Source of the DNA: Desarmillaria ectypa
Lineage: Eukaryota > Basidiomycota > Agaricomycetes > Agaricales > Physalacriaceae
Reading direction: 5' to 3'
Length of the DNA: 64,000 nt
Assembly: GCA_030407005.1 (NCBI GenBank)
Contig: JAUDYN010000014.1
Location: 186,001-250,000, forward strand
The notes beneath the pieces are model-generated. The model was not told the origin of the DNA. It ran no database searches and worked only from the letters and a program-made list of their open reading frames with translations. Made by a program: the position numbers and the translations under genes. Positions 10,589 to 22,340 of this stretch are shown here, one piece after another (the first letter of the stretch is position 1; each line of letters begins with the position of its first letter).

Positions 10589-13074
10589 CAAGTCCTCCAA
10601 CACCTACAAGAAAACAAACTGTTCCTCAAAGCAGAGAAGTGTGAATTCAAGGTACTTGAAACTGAATATCTTGGAGTCATCATCAGTGAAGATGCGATCC
10701 ATATGGATCCAGTCAAGATCACAGGAATAGCAGAGTGGCCTATTCTGACCAAGAAGAAGGAACTTCAGTCATTCTTAGGATTTATGAATTTCTATCAGAA
10801 GTTCATACATGATTATTCCAAAATTGTTTGACCTCTCACGCAATTGACTGGAAAGGTTGACTGGACATGGGGAATAGAACAAGAACAGGCATTCGCACAA
10901 CTCAAGAAGTTGATGACCACCAACATAGTTCTAACTATTCTCTCCAATGATGGGAAATTCCGAGTAGAGGCAGATGCCAGTAACAGAGCTATTGGTGCAG
11001 TCCTAAGCCAAGAACAGAATGGCAAATGGAGGCCTGTTGCCTTCATGTCCAAGGCATTAATGGTCACCAAATGCAATTATGAGATCTACAACAAGGAATT
11101 GCTGGCCATCATGTTGGCATTAGAAGAATGGCGCCATTATCTCATGGGTGCAAAGGAAACAATTGAAATCTGGACCGATCACCAAAACCTCCAGTATTTC
11201 TGAAAACCCCAGAAGCTAAACCGCCGACAAGCTCGATGGGTCACTGAATTAGTTGAATACCACTTTGTTCTTCAACACAAAGCTGGAATCGCCAACAAGA
11301 AGGCTAATCTTCTCAGCTGAAGGGATGATCATGATCAGGGAAAAGAAGAGAATCAAGATGTAGTCATTCTCTCCCCTGAACATTTCCAGGCATTAATATT
11401 GCCCACAACTGAGGAATGAGTTACATGTATAAGAGATGCAACTTGACAAAAAGAACAATGGGACCAAGGGATTGAGAAATCCCTCAATCACAAATGAGGA
11501 ATTACTCAAGAAAATGAAGTGCTATGGTATGATGAACATATCTATATCCCTCAAGATACCCCACTCCATGGAGAGATTATTGCGCAATACCATGATCACA
11601 TCACTGCAGGACATCCAGGAATCGCCAAAACCAAAGAACTTGTTCTATGAGAATATTGGTGGCTGAAGATGAAGAAAGATGTCGAATCCTATATCAAGGG
11701 ATGCGAAACCTGTCAAAGAATGAAGAGCGACACACAGGCAAAGGCCACTCCTCTTCATCCTAACACAATCCCAGATACTCCTTGGACCTATATTTCAGTC
11801 AATATGGTCACTGGACTACCAGAATCAGAAGGCTTTGACACCTTGCTCATTATAGTGGACTGCTTTTCCAAAAATATTATTCTCATTCCATACAATGAAG
11901 AATTATCCGCAGAAGGATGGGCTCTTATGCTCTGAAATCATGTCTATGCAAAACATGGAATGCCACAAATAGTGATTTCCAATCAAGGATCCCAGTTTGT
12001 ATCCTCCTTCATGAAGGAACTATACTGGATGCTGAACATCATGCAAAACGCATCCACTGCATATCACCCACAGACAGATGGGCAGACAGAACGAGTCAAT
12101 CAAGAGGTTGAAAAATACCTCTGCATCTTTGTCAACCACTGACAAACAGATTGGGTTGCATGGCTACCCCTTGCGGAATTCGCTCATAACAACAGAGTTC
12201 ATTCTGCCACTGGCAAAAGCCCATTCATGGTCTTGTATGGACAAAATCCCTGACTCATCCCTGAGTCTATCCAAAAGACCAACTTCACAAATCTTGCTGC
12301 CATAGAATTTACAGAAACTATGGCCAAAGTCCACAGAGAAGTCCACAACACTTTGGAAAAAGCAGTGACACAAATGAAGGTGCAATATGACAAACAAAAG
12401 CAATTACCTCAGGAATATCAAATCAGCAATAAGGTCTGGCTTGACACTGCCAACCTTCATCTTCCATGACCAAAGAAGAAACTCAATGCCAAATGAACAG
12501 GACCATTCTGGTATGGCAGCATACAAATTGAAGCTGCCACCACACTGGAAGATCCATCCCTGTTTTAATGAAAAATTGTTGACCCCATATACTGCACCCT
12601 CATTCCCCAATCAACAACAACTGCCACCTCCTCCACCAGACCTCATCGACAGTCAAGAAGAGTATGAAATTGAAGAAGTCCTGGATTCACACACTCACCA
12701 AGTATGCTCCAAACAAGGACAACTGTCCAGAGAAGTCACAGACTACCTAGTCAAGTGGAAGGGATGGACCAGAGAGCAACTCATGGGTATGAGAAACAGA
12801 AATGTCAAATGCCATGGAAGCAATTGAAGAATACAAGGCTAGCATAAACCATGCCTTATACATTCCAAAAATCATAACCAAAGACAAAATAGTGGTCAAA
12901 ATATTGGACCATGAGTATTCTGACAATGGTGATATCGCAAACCTTGCCCAATGCAAGGATGGATATCAGAAATGGATCATCAATCCAGATGAAGAAGCAT
13001 GGAAAAACTTGATTGACCAGTACTGGACTAATCAAGTCATATCACAACTCAACACCCCCAAAGAAGAACCCTAG
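10589..13074 (+). pseudogene. Element A pol, 3' part (RT end, RNase H, integrase, chromodomains), decayed
   Basis: This is the continuation of the element A polyprotein after insertion B: the RT thumb (NKLFLKAEKCEF-like), RNase H with DHQNLQYF near 11176-11200, integrase (CETC near 11706; VISNQGSQF, where sister copies have D in VISDRGPQF, near 11965; TERVNQE near 12090), chromodomain (YLVKWKGW near 12747) and the chromoshadow-like tail ending at TAG 13072. The second catalytic D of the integrase has become N. Frameshifts occur between 11300 and 11670 and near 12790. The copy is clearly dead. Confidence 0.9.
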
Positions 13075-13106
13075 CAGTCGGGATGACTGCTTTAACAAGG
13101 GGAAAA

Positions 13107-13502
13107 TGTTATAATTTTTCCATTATCTTATCTTATCTCATCATATCCATGACACAGATTATCTTATCTCAGTCAGCATCAACATATTCACCAACAACCA
13201 CCCCAGTTTCTATTGATTATCACCCCCATTTACTCTCATTGGCCTATGATCCATCTGACTTTGACACTGTTCTCTCATGGACCATACCATTTCATCTATT
13301 AATAAACACCGTACTTTCAGTATATAAGTAGAGTAGTTTTCACTATTGTACTCTACCTTTTGACTAAATTACATTCATATACCTTCTACTGCACTACACC
13401 AAAGACTGAGCCAAACTCTCAACATACAGGTGATTGTCTGAATGCAAGACAGCCCAGAGAGAAGCTTATGTCCCAAGTCATATGTTAGACAGGGCCATAA
13501 CA
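13107..13502 (+). repeat. 3' LTR of element A (396 bp)
   Basis: It starts TGTTATA after an altered polypurine run (AACAAGGGGAAAA) and ends CATAACA. GATAA repeats and a TATATAAG box are visible. The 5-bp flank on the right is CATTG; the matching left flank lies outside the window. Confidence 0.85.
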
Positions 13503-13833
13503 CATTGTCAGTAACCTACTTTTCCATCAGATCAGGAACCAGGGGCCAACAGACTGCCATCCATACTACCATCTGCCAGTGGAAGCCTGCACCTTCATCT
13601 TAAAATTATGAAGGATGATGATCACTTTTCCATCAGACCAGGAACCAGGAGCCAACAGACTGCCATCCACACTACTGTTCACCAGTGGAAGCCCATGCCT
13701 CCATCTTAATATCATCAAGGATGGTGATCCCATATGGTTTTCCCTTAGGAGAATCATTTAGGAGTGTAAAAAGAGGTGGACACAATGAAGTGGGTCACTA
13801 CTTGGCAAGATTGTCAGAGTGGACAGGTATAGG
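13503..13833. other. Non-element spacer between A and C
   Basis: About 330 bp without recognisable coding sequence or LTR similarity. It is probably the older host DNA, or an unrecognised repeat, into which A and C inserted. It contains the 106-bp tandem duplication described separately and ends with ATAGG, the target duplication of element C. Confidence 0.6.
13518..13729 (+). repeat. Imperfect tandem duplication, 2 x 106 bp
   Basis: Unit 1 (13518-13623) and unit 2 (13624-13729) both begin ACTTTTCCATCAGA and share blocks such as CCAACAGACTGCCATCCA. I estimate about 80-85% identity by eye. It is not part of an LTR or an element ORF in this window. Confidence 0.85.
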
Positions 13834-14253
13834 TGTTACGATTTTTCTATTATCTTATCTTATCTGAGTCATATCCATGACTCAGCCATCTAATCTATCC
13901 ATGATTCTGACTTGTATCCAGCTACTCGCTGGCTACTACCCTCATTCTCACCATCTGTCACCCCAGATGTTTTCTATTGGATCTATGATCCTTCCAGACC
14001 ATACTACTTCAACACCATTTGTGCATGGATTCTAGTGTTTCATCCAAATATAATGCCATACTTACAGTATATAAACAGAGTAGACTACACCATTGTACTC
14101 TATCTTTCGACTAAACTTAAATCATATACTCCTTACTCGCACTACACTAAAGACCAAGCTTCTATCTCTCAATTTGGGTAACTGTTCAAATGCGTAACAG
14201 CCCAGAGAGATCAGCTGATGTCCCAAGTCATGTGCCCAAGGCAGTACCTAACA
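13834..14253 (+). repeat. 5' LTR of element C (420 bp)
   Basis: It begins TGTTACG and ends CTAACA. TATATAAA lies at 14068-14075, and the predicted transcript start is about 30 nt further on, close to ATCTTTCGACTAA (14102-14114), the sequence complementary to the primer site. Confidence 0.93.
13849..13884 (+). promoter_or_regulatory. GATA-box run and paired Gcn4/AP-1-type sites in the U3 of element C
   Basis: Three TTATC (GATAA) pentamers are followed by the perfect inverted repeat TGAGTCAT-ATCC-ATGACTCA (13865-13884). Each half contains TGAGTCA, the bZIP (Gcn4/AP-1) consensus. The block recurs in the other LTRs. Binding by stress or nutrient regulators is inferred only. Confidence 0.55.
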
Positions 14254-14266
14254 TTAGTCAAAAGAT
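14254..14266 (+). other. Self-complementary primer binding site of element C
   Basis: TTAGTCAAAAGAT directly follows the LTR and pairs with 14102-14114 (ATCTTTCGACTAA) at 12 of 13 positions. The single mismatch is a CpG decay product. No 3'-tRNA complement starting TGG is present. Confidence 0.75.
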
Positions 14267-14310
14267 TCCCTTGCTTCTTTCAATGCTAGCCATAAAAGAA
14301 GCTCTTCTTC

Positions 14311-15432
14311 ATGCCTGAAGAAGGAAACCAACAAGAACCACACACTGTTTCCCTCGGCATCACTATAGGTGGTGCTATATTTTTGACTTTTTTCACAGTC
14401 CTCACCGTATTACTCTATGAGGAAGAAATATGGGCTTTGCTCCAGCAAAGGTGAGCCTGCCAACCCGCACCACCACCCCGACCTCCAAGGCACCTGGAAC
14501 ATGTCCTTCCCCAGGAGCTACCTGCTGCCTGAGTGGGAGAATGAGAGGCACTACCACTTGTCCATCCTTGGGCAAGATTTACCATTGCCTCCTCCTCTGA
14601 GGGGAGCACAACTTCTGAGAGGCCCCCAACTCCCAGGCCCTCATCTGCCTGTGCCCATAATGCATGGGCAGTTCTACTCTGGTACCAGATGGAATGACCC
14701 ACCACTGCCTTCACAGCAGCCCAGGAATATGCATGGGACATTTGGGTTATGCTCGATGATGCCCCACCCTCTTACCCTGGCCCTCCCATTTGTCCCCCAA
14801 TCCCTGCCCTCCACCAGCAGCACTGGAGGGTACGATCCAGATCCCCATTGCCTGACAGCAACAATAGGTCCTTCCAGGGACCCCGAAACCCCAACGATCC
14901 CACAATGGATCGAAACCACCCTTATGGCCCCTGGAGCCATAAAACCTGGCCCCAAGGAGGGTCAATCTCCACCTCCTCCCTCCCCATCATTGAAATCTCT
15001 GATGACAAGTCCAATGGGGAGTACAATGCCCTGACCCCAGCCCCTCCCCATGCCCCTGACAACCCCTTCAACCCAAATGGGGGGGACTTCATATGGCCCA
15101 ACCTCTCCAAGGTCAACTGAAGAATATTTGGTCCCTTCTGGACTGCTGTATGGGAAGTTCGACACTGAGACATCAAAGCCTGAGACCTCTGGGATAAGCC
15201 CAGACCAGAGATGGACAAGTGGTTGGCCCTCAACCGAGGGAACCCCATTCGAGGCCCTGATCGGGCTGCCATCATTAATTCCCAGATATGTGCAAACTGC
15301 GACCGGAGTATTTTCTGCCCCTCTGCAGGGGATTTATTTCCAGGGCTTTGAGCCTGAGATCAGGAGGAGCAGAGGGAATTGAAACAAACTCTCCAGCACT
15401 TATGGAGGTTGGAAGTGGCAAGAGAGGAGTGA
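14311..15432 (+). pseudogene. Element C ORF1: hydrophobic helix and SUMO-interaction-like motif
   Basis: A single frame of 374 codons runs from ATG 14311 to TGA 15430-15432. The start MPEEGNQQEPHTVSLG is followed by a hydrophobic helix (GGAIFLTFFTVLTVLLY), then an acidic turn. LPIIEISDDKS lies at about 14978-15012, followed by DFIWPNLSKV and MDKWLALNRGNPI. TGA stops interrupt the frame at about 14452 and several later positions. Element H has an ORF1 of exactly the same length (1,122 bp), which argues that the ORF is real. The function is unknown; a membrane-anchored accessory protein is one possibility. Confidence 0.75.
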
Positions 15433-16949
15433 TTGGGGGCAAAGGCCCCAGTATGACATGTTAACCTATGATACAGGTTATTATGGCAGACTGGACTACC
15501 ACCAGCCCCAATATAAAATATATCCGGATCATCCCCTGGATACCCCGGTTGCAAATCCATGACCACTTCCCAACTTGCCCCCATATCATAGGGCACATCA
15601 CCAAGGTTACCACCCTTATCAGGGTGGTAGTCTTCTCTTCACAGGGGCGGGAGAAGGCATGGAAGCAGAAGGAGTCCCTGCAGGAAATACCACTGCAGGG
15701 GTGTCAAGAACCCCTGCCATGGCAGAAGAAATCCATCAGCAGATGAAAACTGTGCTGGCTGACAAAGAGAGGCACATTGCAGAAATGCACGAGGAGCTAG
15801 ATCAGGAGGAGTCCGCCCACAAGATGATGACAGATTACCTCCATGACCAGGAGAAGGGAAAAGAGCCCAAGAGGGGCAGACCATTGGGGGAGCCACCAAG
15901 AGGCTACCTGGGTCCTAGGCCAGATTGATACTCGATCCCAAGACCACCCCCTGGCAAGGGTCCTCCTGACCCAATTCCCAATCCTGTCAGAAACACTGCT
16001 CCCGATGCCCCCTATTTGGGCATCAAACCGACGCTTGTCAAGGTCCCCTCACCATTCAAAGGGGATCATGATGACATCAAACACTTCATAGGTGATTGCA
16101 TCACCTATTTCGAAGTGTTTCAACACTATTTCCAGGTACTGTCACACCTGGTATTATTTGTGATGTCCCACTTTGAGGGTGCCACCAAGGACTGGTGGGT
16201 CTATAAGAGACCCAAATACTGGGTAGGTGACTCCTATGATGGGACTGCCACCCATTTCCGATATTCCAACTGGGCCAACTTCGTCGATCTAGTCACATGA
16301 CAATTCTGGGATCCCACCATCGAGGAGATCCATGAAAAGTGAATGTTTGACCTTTGCATGGGAGCACAGCCTGCCTCCTATTATTTCCAGAAGCTTGAAG
16401 AGGAAGCCAAGCTAGTGGGCTGAAGGACTGACAAAGCCAAGCACGGTGCCATGGTGAAAGCTGTCAGATTAGGAGTACCATCCTCCTATATGACTTTCAT
16501 CTCCAATATGAGCATCAACATCCCACGCTCATACCCCCAAATGGAAAGAGTGCATCTTGCACATGTACGAAGAGAGGCAGCAGAAGTGGGTCTTTGATCA
16601 GACCACTAGTATGCCTCAGGACGGCCAGAAGCAGGGTCAGCATCCCCAACAACAGCAGCCCAGTGGCAAAACTGCTGCTGGAGCAACAAGTTCCTCAGCC
16701 CCAAAGCCAACTGCTGGCAGTAACACCAGTTGGGATACCAGGACTGGTTGATGGACAACATACGGAGGGACAGGGAAACCCATGGACTTAGACCAGCAGT
16801 GAGCCGAGAGGTGCTGCTTCAGGTGCAATGAAAAAGGTCATCTGAGCAGGAATTGCCCTACAAGAAAAGAGAAGAACACTGTGAGATCCCTGGGGCCCAC
16901 TGATGAAGTGGTGCCGGTTACATCCAGGATTGAAGATGTAAAAGACTAG
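15433..16949 (+). pseudogene. Element C gag, decayed
   Basis: The gag frame is +1 relative to ORF1 and is already open upstream of the ORF1 stop, so the two overlap; the start codon is unclear. It contains the Tyr-rich stretch LTYDTGYYG, a Glu/Lys coiled coil near 15740-15860, the capsid-type domain with FIGDCITYFEVF and EGATKDWWVYKR near 16085-16215, and a zinc knuckle CFRCNEKGHLSRNC-like near 16813-16856. A 1-nt insertion near 16530 shifts the last third, and TGA stops are frequent. It ends in TAG 16947-16949. Confidence 0.85.
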
Positions 16950-16981
16950 GTTGACAAGGGTTCGATACCCCTTGCTCAACC
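16938..16981 (+). promoter_or_regulatory. Putative gag-pol -1 frameshift signal of element C
   Basis: GTA AAA GAC TAG is followed by a hairpin at 16949-16981: outer arm GGTTGA/TCAACC, a bulged C, inner arm CAAGGG/CCCTTG, loop TTCGATAC. The outer arm differs from B and D but remains paired, so covariation supports the structure. A later TGA (16952-16954) closes the pol frame here in this copy. Confidence 0.6.
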
Positions 16982-19900
16982 AAGTCTGAAGGTGAGTCCT
17001 CGGTTTCCATGGGTCGGACTGACTATTATGATAACAGAAAATTACGTACAAAAAACAATATATCTACCATGAATTCACAGACCCTGAAGCCAAAGACCAA
17101 TCAAGAATCAACAAGAAAAAACAGGTACGTCATCCTCCTATCAGAAGCTGACACAGATATCTGTAGTGACAATTCCCGAGCCCCCGATGAGGTGCGGGAC
17201 TTGCCAGGTGGTGCTGGCACCACCATGAAGTCCAATGAGCTTAGCTCACCAGATATGCTGCTGAGCAATCAGCGATAGGCAGCAGGTAGTAGGCAGGACT
17301 CCTTCAGGCCTCCCAGAAGTCCGAACGCTGCAGTGCCCTCCTTGAGCGGAGAGACAAGTCCACCAGCCTCGCCAGGGTCAGCAGGGGACCAGGAGAGCGC
17401 CCACCAAGGCCAGGACCAGGGCTACACACTAGCCGGACCAGTGGGAGAACAGCCAGTAGTGCAGCCGATGGCAATGTTGATGAGATTTGCCCCAGCTGCT
17501 ACTGCTCAGTACTCTGCTGCAATGGCTAGTAGAAGCAGAACTTTGAATGCCTCAAGCTGATACCAGACTCCTTCCAAGGCCTGGGAAGTTCCCGAGCAAA
17601 CTAAAGTGGAAGAACAGGGGGAAGTCACTAGCACCCAGGCGATAAAAAGAGGGCATTTCAGCAGAACCACTATCGTTGAAGTACCTGACAAAGAAGATGA
17701 CACTGCCTTTAGACTATGGCAAGCTAGCCAGTCCAAAGCCAGTAACCCGAACTCAAAGCCTTCCAAATGCATGGGGAAGCACCAGACTCCAGGTCTTCTG
17801 AATGCATGGGGAAGTACTGAACCCAACACCTATCCTAACAAGGGGGTATCAGAAACTTCTGAATGTATGGGGAAGTGTAGAACACTGGAAGCCTCCCGAT
17901 GCACTAGGGAACAAGGAAACTCCAAGTCTTCCGAAGAAATGGGGAAGCAGGATGATCACCAATGGTACCGACCATTCGGGATTGATTGGACTCTGCATGC
18001 TGTATGCAGTTCCAAGGATTTGGCAGCTGCCAAAGCAGTTCTCTCCATTTGGGTACATCCCAAATGACTTGGAGAGATAGACGATGAGCTTGTACAGAGC
18101 TTAAGAACCAGATGGAGCACTGCACATGAGCAACTCTATGAACTCCATGAACCGATCTGCTATATCTGTGGTACCAGAAGTTCTGGATGGGACTTTCTGG
18201 TGGATATTCAGCTCTACCCATGTACCAGGAAGCAGACGTTGACAACCCATGCATTGTTGGATAGTGGCTGCATGGGCAGCTCTATCAATTGCACTTATGT
18301 CCAACAACACTGGTTGAATACATGAAAGGCTGCTGCCCTGATCTCAGTCTACAATGCCGATGGAATGCACAACAAGACAGGCAATGTCACAGAATTTGTG
18401 AAACTCCGAATGACCATCGGAGACCACAGCAAATGAATCGACCTCACAGTCACCGACTTGGGCTCCAAAACAGTATATTTGGGCCATGACTGGCTTAAAT
18501 GCCATAATCCTTTCATTAACTGGAAGGCGGGAACCATGACATTCGGACGATGTCATTGCATTCAGAATCACTTCACTTTGCCTGACACAGATGAAGAAGA
18601 CCAATGGGATGAAGAGCTAGAGAAAGGCGAAAGTATTCTTGCAGTCAACATGCAAGAAGAAATCATCCTCCATGCCATCCATCATGCAAACGAATTGGTA
18701 GTGGCCACAAATGCAGAAAAACTGAAACAGACATTTGAGGAGCTTGTGCCTCCTCAGTATCAAAGCTTTAGAGATTTGTTCTCAAAAGAAAGTTTTGATG
18801 ATTTACCTGAATGACGACCCTGGGACCACACTATTGAGCTAATCCCAAATGCGAAATCTACCTTAGATTGCAAGGTATACCTGCTTAACTGAAATGAACA
18901 AGAGCAACTCGACAAGTTCTTAGATGAGAACTTAGACTTGGGAAGAATTCATCCCTCGAAATCTCCCTTTGCCTCTCCCTTCTTCTTCATCAAGAAAAAG
19001 GATGGCTCTCTATGACCAGTTCAGGATTACCAAAAGCTGAATGAAATGATGATCAAGAATCGTTATCCACTTCCTCTAATCTCTGAACTTATCGACAAAC
19101 TATGCAGAGCAAAGTATTTCTCCAAGTTAGATGTTTGTTGGGGATACAACAATGTATGCATCCGAGATGGGGATGAAGAAAAGGCAGCATTCAGAACTAA
19201 TCGAGGGCTCTTCGAGCCCATAGTTATGTTCTTTGGCCTTACGAATTCACCTGCTACATTCCAATGGATGATGAACAACATATTCAAAGACTTGATCACC
19301 AGAGGAAAAGTCACAATCTACCTCGATGATATCCTCATCTTTACGAAATCCTTGTCTGAACACTGAGACATAGTTCAACAAGTACTCCAACATCTCTGAG
19401 AGAATAAGTTGTTCCTCAAAGCCAAGAAATGTGAGTTCGAGGTACTCGAAACTGAGTATCTAGGAGTAATCATCAGCAAAAATGCCATTCGCATGGATCC
19501 AGTCAAAATTGCTGGGATAGTGGAATGGCTGACCCTGACAAAGAAGAAAGAATTACAATCTTTCCTAGGATTCATGAACTTCTACTGCAAGTTCATTCGT
19601 GACTACTCCAAGATCGTGCGTCCCCTTACCCAGTTAACTGGAAAAGTAGACTGGACGTGGGGATCAGAACAAGAACAAGCGTTCCATCAACTCAAGCAGT
19701 TAATGACCATGAACGTAGTCCTCACAATTCCCTTGAATGACGGAAAATTCTGAGTAGAAGTTGACACTAGCGATGGAGCCATTGGCACCGTGCTAAGCCA
19801 AGAACAGAATGGCAAATGGAGACCCATCACCTTCATGTTGAAAGCGCTCACCATCACTGAATGAAATTATGAAATCTATGACAAGGAACTTCTAGCAATC

Positions 19901-21883
19901 ATGCTAGCATTAGAAGAATGGCGCCATTATCTCATGGGCACCAAAGAGACAATTGAAATCTGGACGGATCACCAAAACCTCCAGTACTTCTGGAAACCCC
20001 AGAAGTTGAACCACTGACAAGCTCAGTGGGTCACCGAGTTAGCAGAATACCACTTTGTTCTTCAATACAAAGCCGGAACAGCAAACAAGAAGGCCGATCT
20101 TCTCAGCAGACAAGATGATCATGACCAAGGAAAGGAAGACAATCAAGACATTGTTGTTCTTTCTCCAGAACATTTCCAGGTGTTCGTATTACCAACCACC
20201 GAAGAAAGGATTATGCGTATAAGAGATGCAACATGACAGAAGAACCAGTGGTACCAGGGGATCGAGAAATCCCTTAACCATGAATGAGGAATCACTCAGG
20301 AAAATGAGATCCTGTGGTATGATGGACGAGTCTATATTCCCAATGACTCTAGCCTATGCAGTGAGATCGTTTCACAATATCATGATCATATCACCGCCGG
20401 ACACCCAGGAATTGCCAAAACCAAGGAACTCGTTCTTCACAAGTATTGGTGGCCAAAAATGAAAAGAGATGTTGAGTCCTACATCAAGGGATGTGAGACT
20501 TGCCAATGAATGAAGAGCGATATGCAGGCCAAAGCTGTGCCTCTTCATCCGAATGCAATCCCGGATACTCCATGGATGCATATTTCCATCAACATGGTAA
20601 CAGGACTCCCGGAGTCAGAAGGATTCAATGTGCTACTTGTCATTGTAGATCGATTCTCAAAAAACATACTTCTAATCCCATGCAATGAGGAATTATCTGC
20701 TGAAGGATGGGCCTTAATGCTTCGCAATCACATATACGTGAAACATGGAATGCCACAAGTGGTCATATCTGACTGAGGTCCCCAGTTTGTCTCAGCATTC
20801 ATGAAGGAACTCTACCAAATGCTAGACATCACACAGAATGCCTCAATGGTGTACCATCCTCAGACAGACAGACAGACAGAGAGAGTCAACCAAGAGGTTG
20901 AAAAGTACCTCCGAATCTTTGTCAATCACTGACAAACAGATTGGGTAGCATAGCTACCCCTTGCCAAACTTGCCCACAACAACTGAGTACACTCGGCCAT
21001 GGGCAAGAGTCCTTTCATGGTCCTATACCGATGGAACCTCCGACTCATTCCTGAGTCCATTCAGAAAACCAGTTTCATGAACCCCACAGCCATTGACTTC
21101 ACCAAAATGATGGCCAAGGTCCACAAAGAAGTCCACAACACCTTGGAAAAGGCAGTGGTGCAAATGAAGGCACAATACGACAAAAGGAAACAGTTGCCCT
21201 GACAATACCAAGTTGGTGATAAGGTTTGGCTCGACACCACCAATCTTCATCTACCACGACCAAAAAAGAAACTCGACGACAAGCAAACAGGACTGTTCAA
21301 AATCATCAAAAAGTCAGGAGCAGTGGCATACAAGTTAAAATTGCCACCCCACTGGAAGATTCACCCCCGGTTCAATGAGAAACTGTTAACCCCTTATGTT
21401 GCACCCTCATTCCCAAATCAAGAACAACCGCTGCCTCCTCCTCTGGACCTCATTGACAGTCAAGAAGAATATGAAATCAAAGAAGTTTTGGATTCACACA
21501 CCAGAAAGGTACAATCCAAAAGAGGACAACTGTCCAAGGAAGTCACGGACTACTTGGTCAAATGGAAGGGATGGACCCATGAACACAATTCATGGGTTCG
21601 AGAAAATGAGATGACAAATGCACTAGAAGCGATCCAAGAGTACCAGGTCAGCGTAAACTGCGCTGTATACACTCCAAAAATTGTAACCAGCAATAAAGCA
21701 GTGGTCAAGATCTTAGACCATGAATACTCAGAACATGGCGATGTAGCCTATCTCACTAAATAAAAAGATGGATATACCAAGTGGATCATCAATCCAGATG
21801 AAGATTTATGGAAAAAGCTGATTGATCAGTACTGGATCAGCCAAATTGCAACACAGTTCAACACTCCCAAAGAAGAGCCTTAG
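16950..21883 (+). pseudogene. Element C pol polyprotein, one frame with point stops
   Basis: The frame (that of 17009 to 21883) holds: Ser/Pro-rich linker (17009-18060); protease LLDSGCMGSSIN (about 18255-18290); reverse transcriptase with intact YLDD (about 19320-19331); RNase H (about 19640-20000) with DHQNLQYF; integrase with CETC (20492-20503), first catalytic D changed to N (INMVTGLP), second D kept before a TGA, and E in TERVNQE (about 20880); chromodomain (21460-21630); chromoshadow-like domain (21700-21860). It ends in TAG 21881. The stops are almost all TGA at arginine codons of sister copies. The collinear frame shows that the linker and protease belong to one polyprotein. Confidence 0.92.
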
Positions 21884-21902
21884 CAGTCAGGATGACTGCT
21901 TT

Positions 21903-21915
21903 AACAAGGGGGTAA
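21903..21915 (+). other. Polypurine tract of element C
   Basis: AACAAGGGGGTAA immediately precedes the 3' LTR and is shared across the element group; it is the expected plus-strand primer. Confidence 0.85.
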
Positions 21916-22335
21916 TGTTATGATTTTTCCATTATCTTATCTTATCCAAGTCATATCCATAACTCAGCCATCTAATCTATCCATGATTCTGACTCGTATC
22001 CAGCTACTCACCAGCTACTACCCTCATTCTCACCATCTGTCACCCCAGATGTTTTCTATTGGATCTATGATCCTTCTAGACCATACTACTTTGACACCAT
22101 TTGTGTATGGATTCTAGCGTTTCATCCAAATATAACACCGTACTTACAGTATATAAACAGAGTAGACTACACCATTATACTCTATCTTTCGACTAAACTT
22201 AAATCATATACTCCTTACTCGCACTACACTAAAGACCAAGCTTCTATCTCTCAATTTGGGTAACTGTTCAAATGCATAACAGCCCAGAGGGATCAGCTGA
22301 TGTCCCAAGTCATGTGCCCAAGGTGGTACCTAACA
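21916..22335 (+). repeat. 3' LTR of element C (420 bp)
   Basis: It starts TGTTATG and ends CTAACA, followed by the target duplication ATAGG at 22336-22340. Confidence 0.93.
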
Positions 22336-22340
22336 ATAGG

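Larger units (their letters stand above)
13834..22335 (+). mobile_element. Element C: complete Ty3/gypsy chromovirus, 8.5 kb
   Basis: Two 420-bp LTRs (13834-14253 and 21916-22335) and a 5-bp target duplication ATAGG (13829-13833 and 22336-22340) define the element exactly. Inside are the self-priming site, ORF1, gag, frameshift hairpin, pol and polypurine tract. Pol stays in one frame from end to end, broken only by point stops, so C is the best reference for the shared plan. The LTRs differ at about 22 sites by eye, all transitions and mostly former CpG sites. C is not autonomous now. Confidence 0.96.

Noticed and set aside
16950..21883. UGA recoded as an amino acid, because most stops are TGA
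   Set aside because: The TGA positions differ between copies and correspond to CGA, TGG or TGC codons elsewhere; CpG decay explains them, and the host gene at 62191 uses none.
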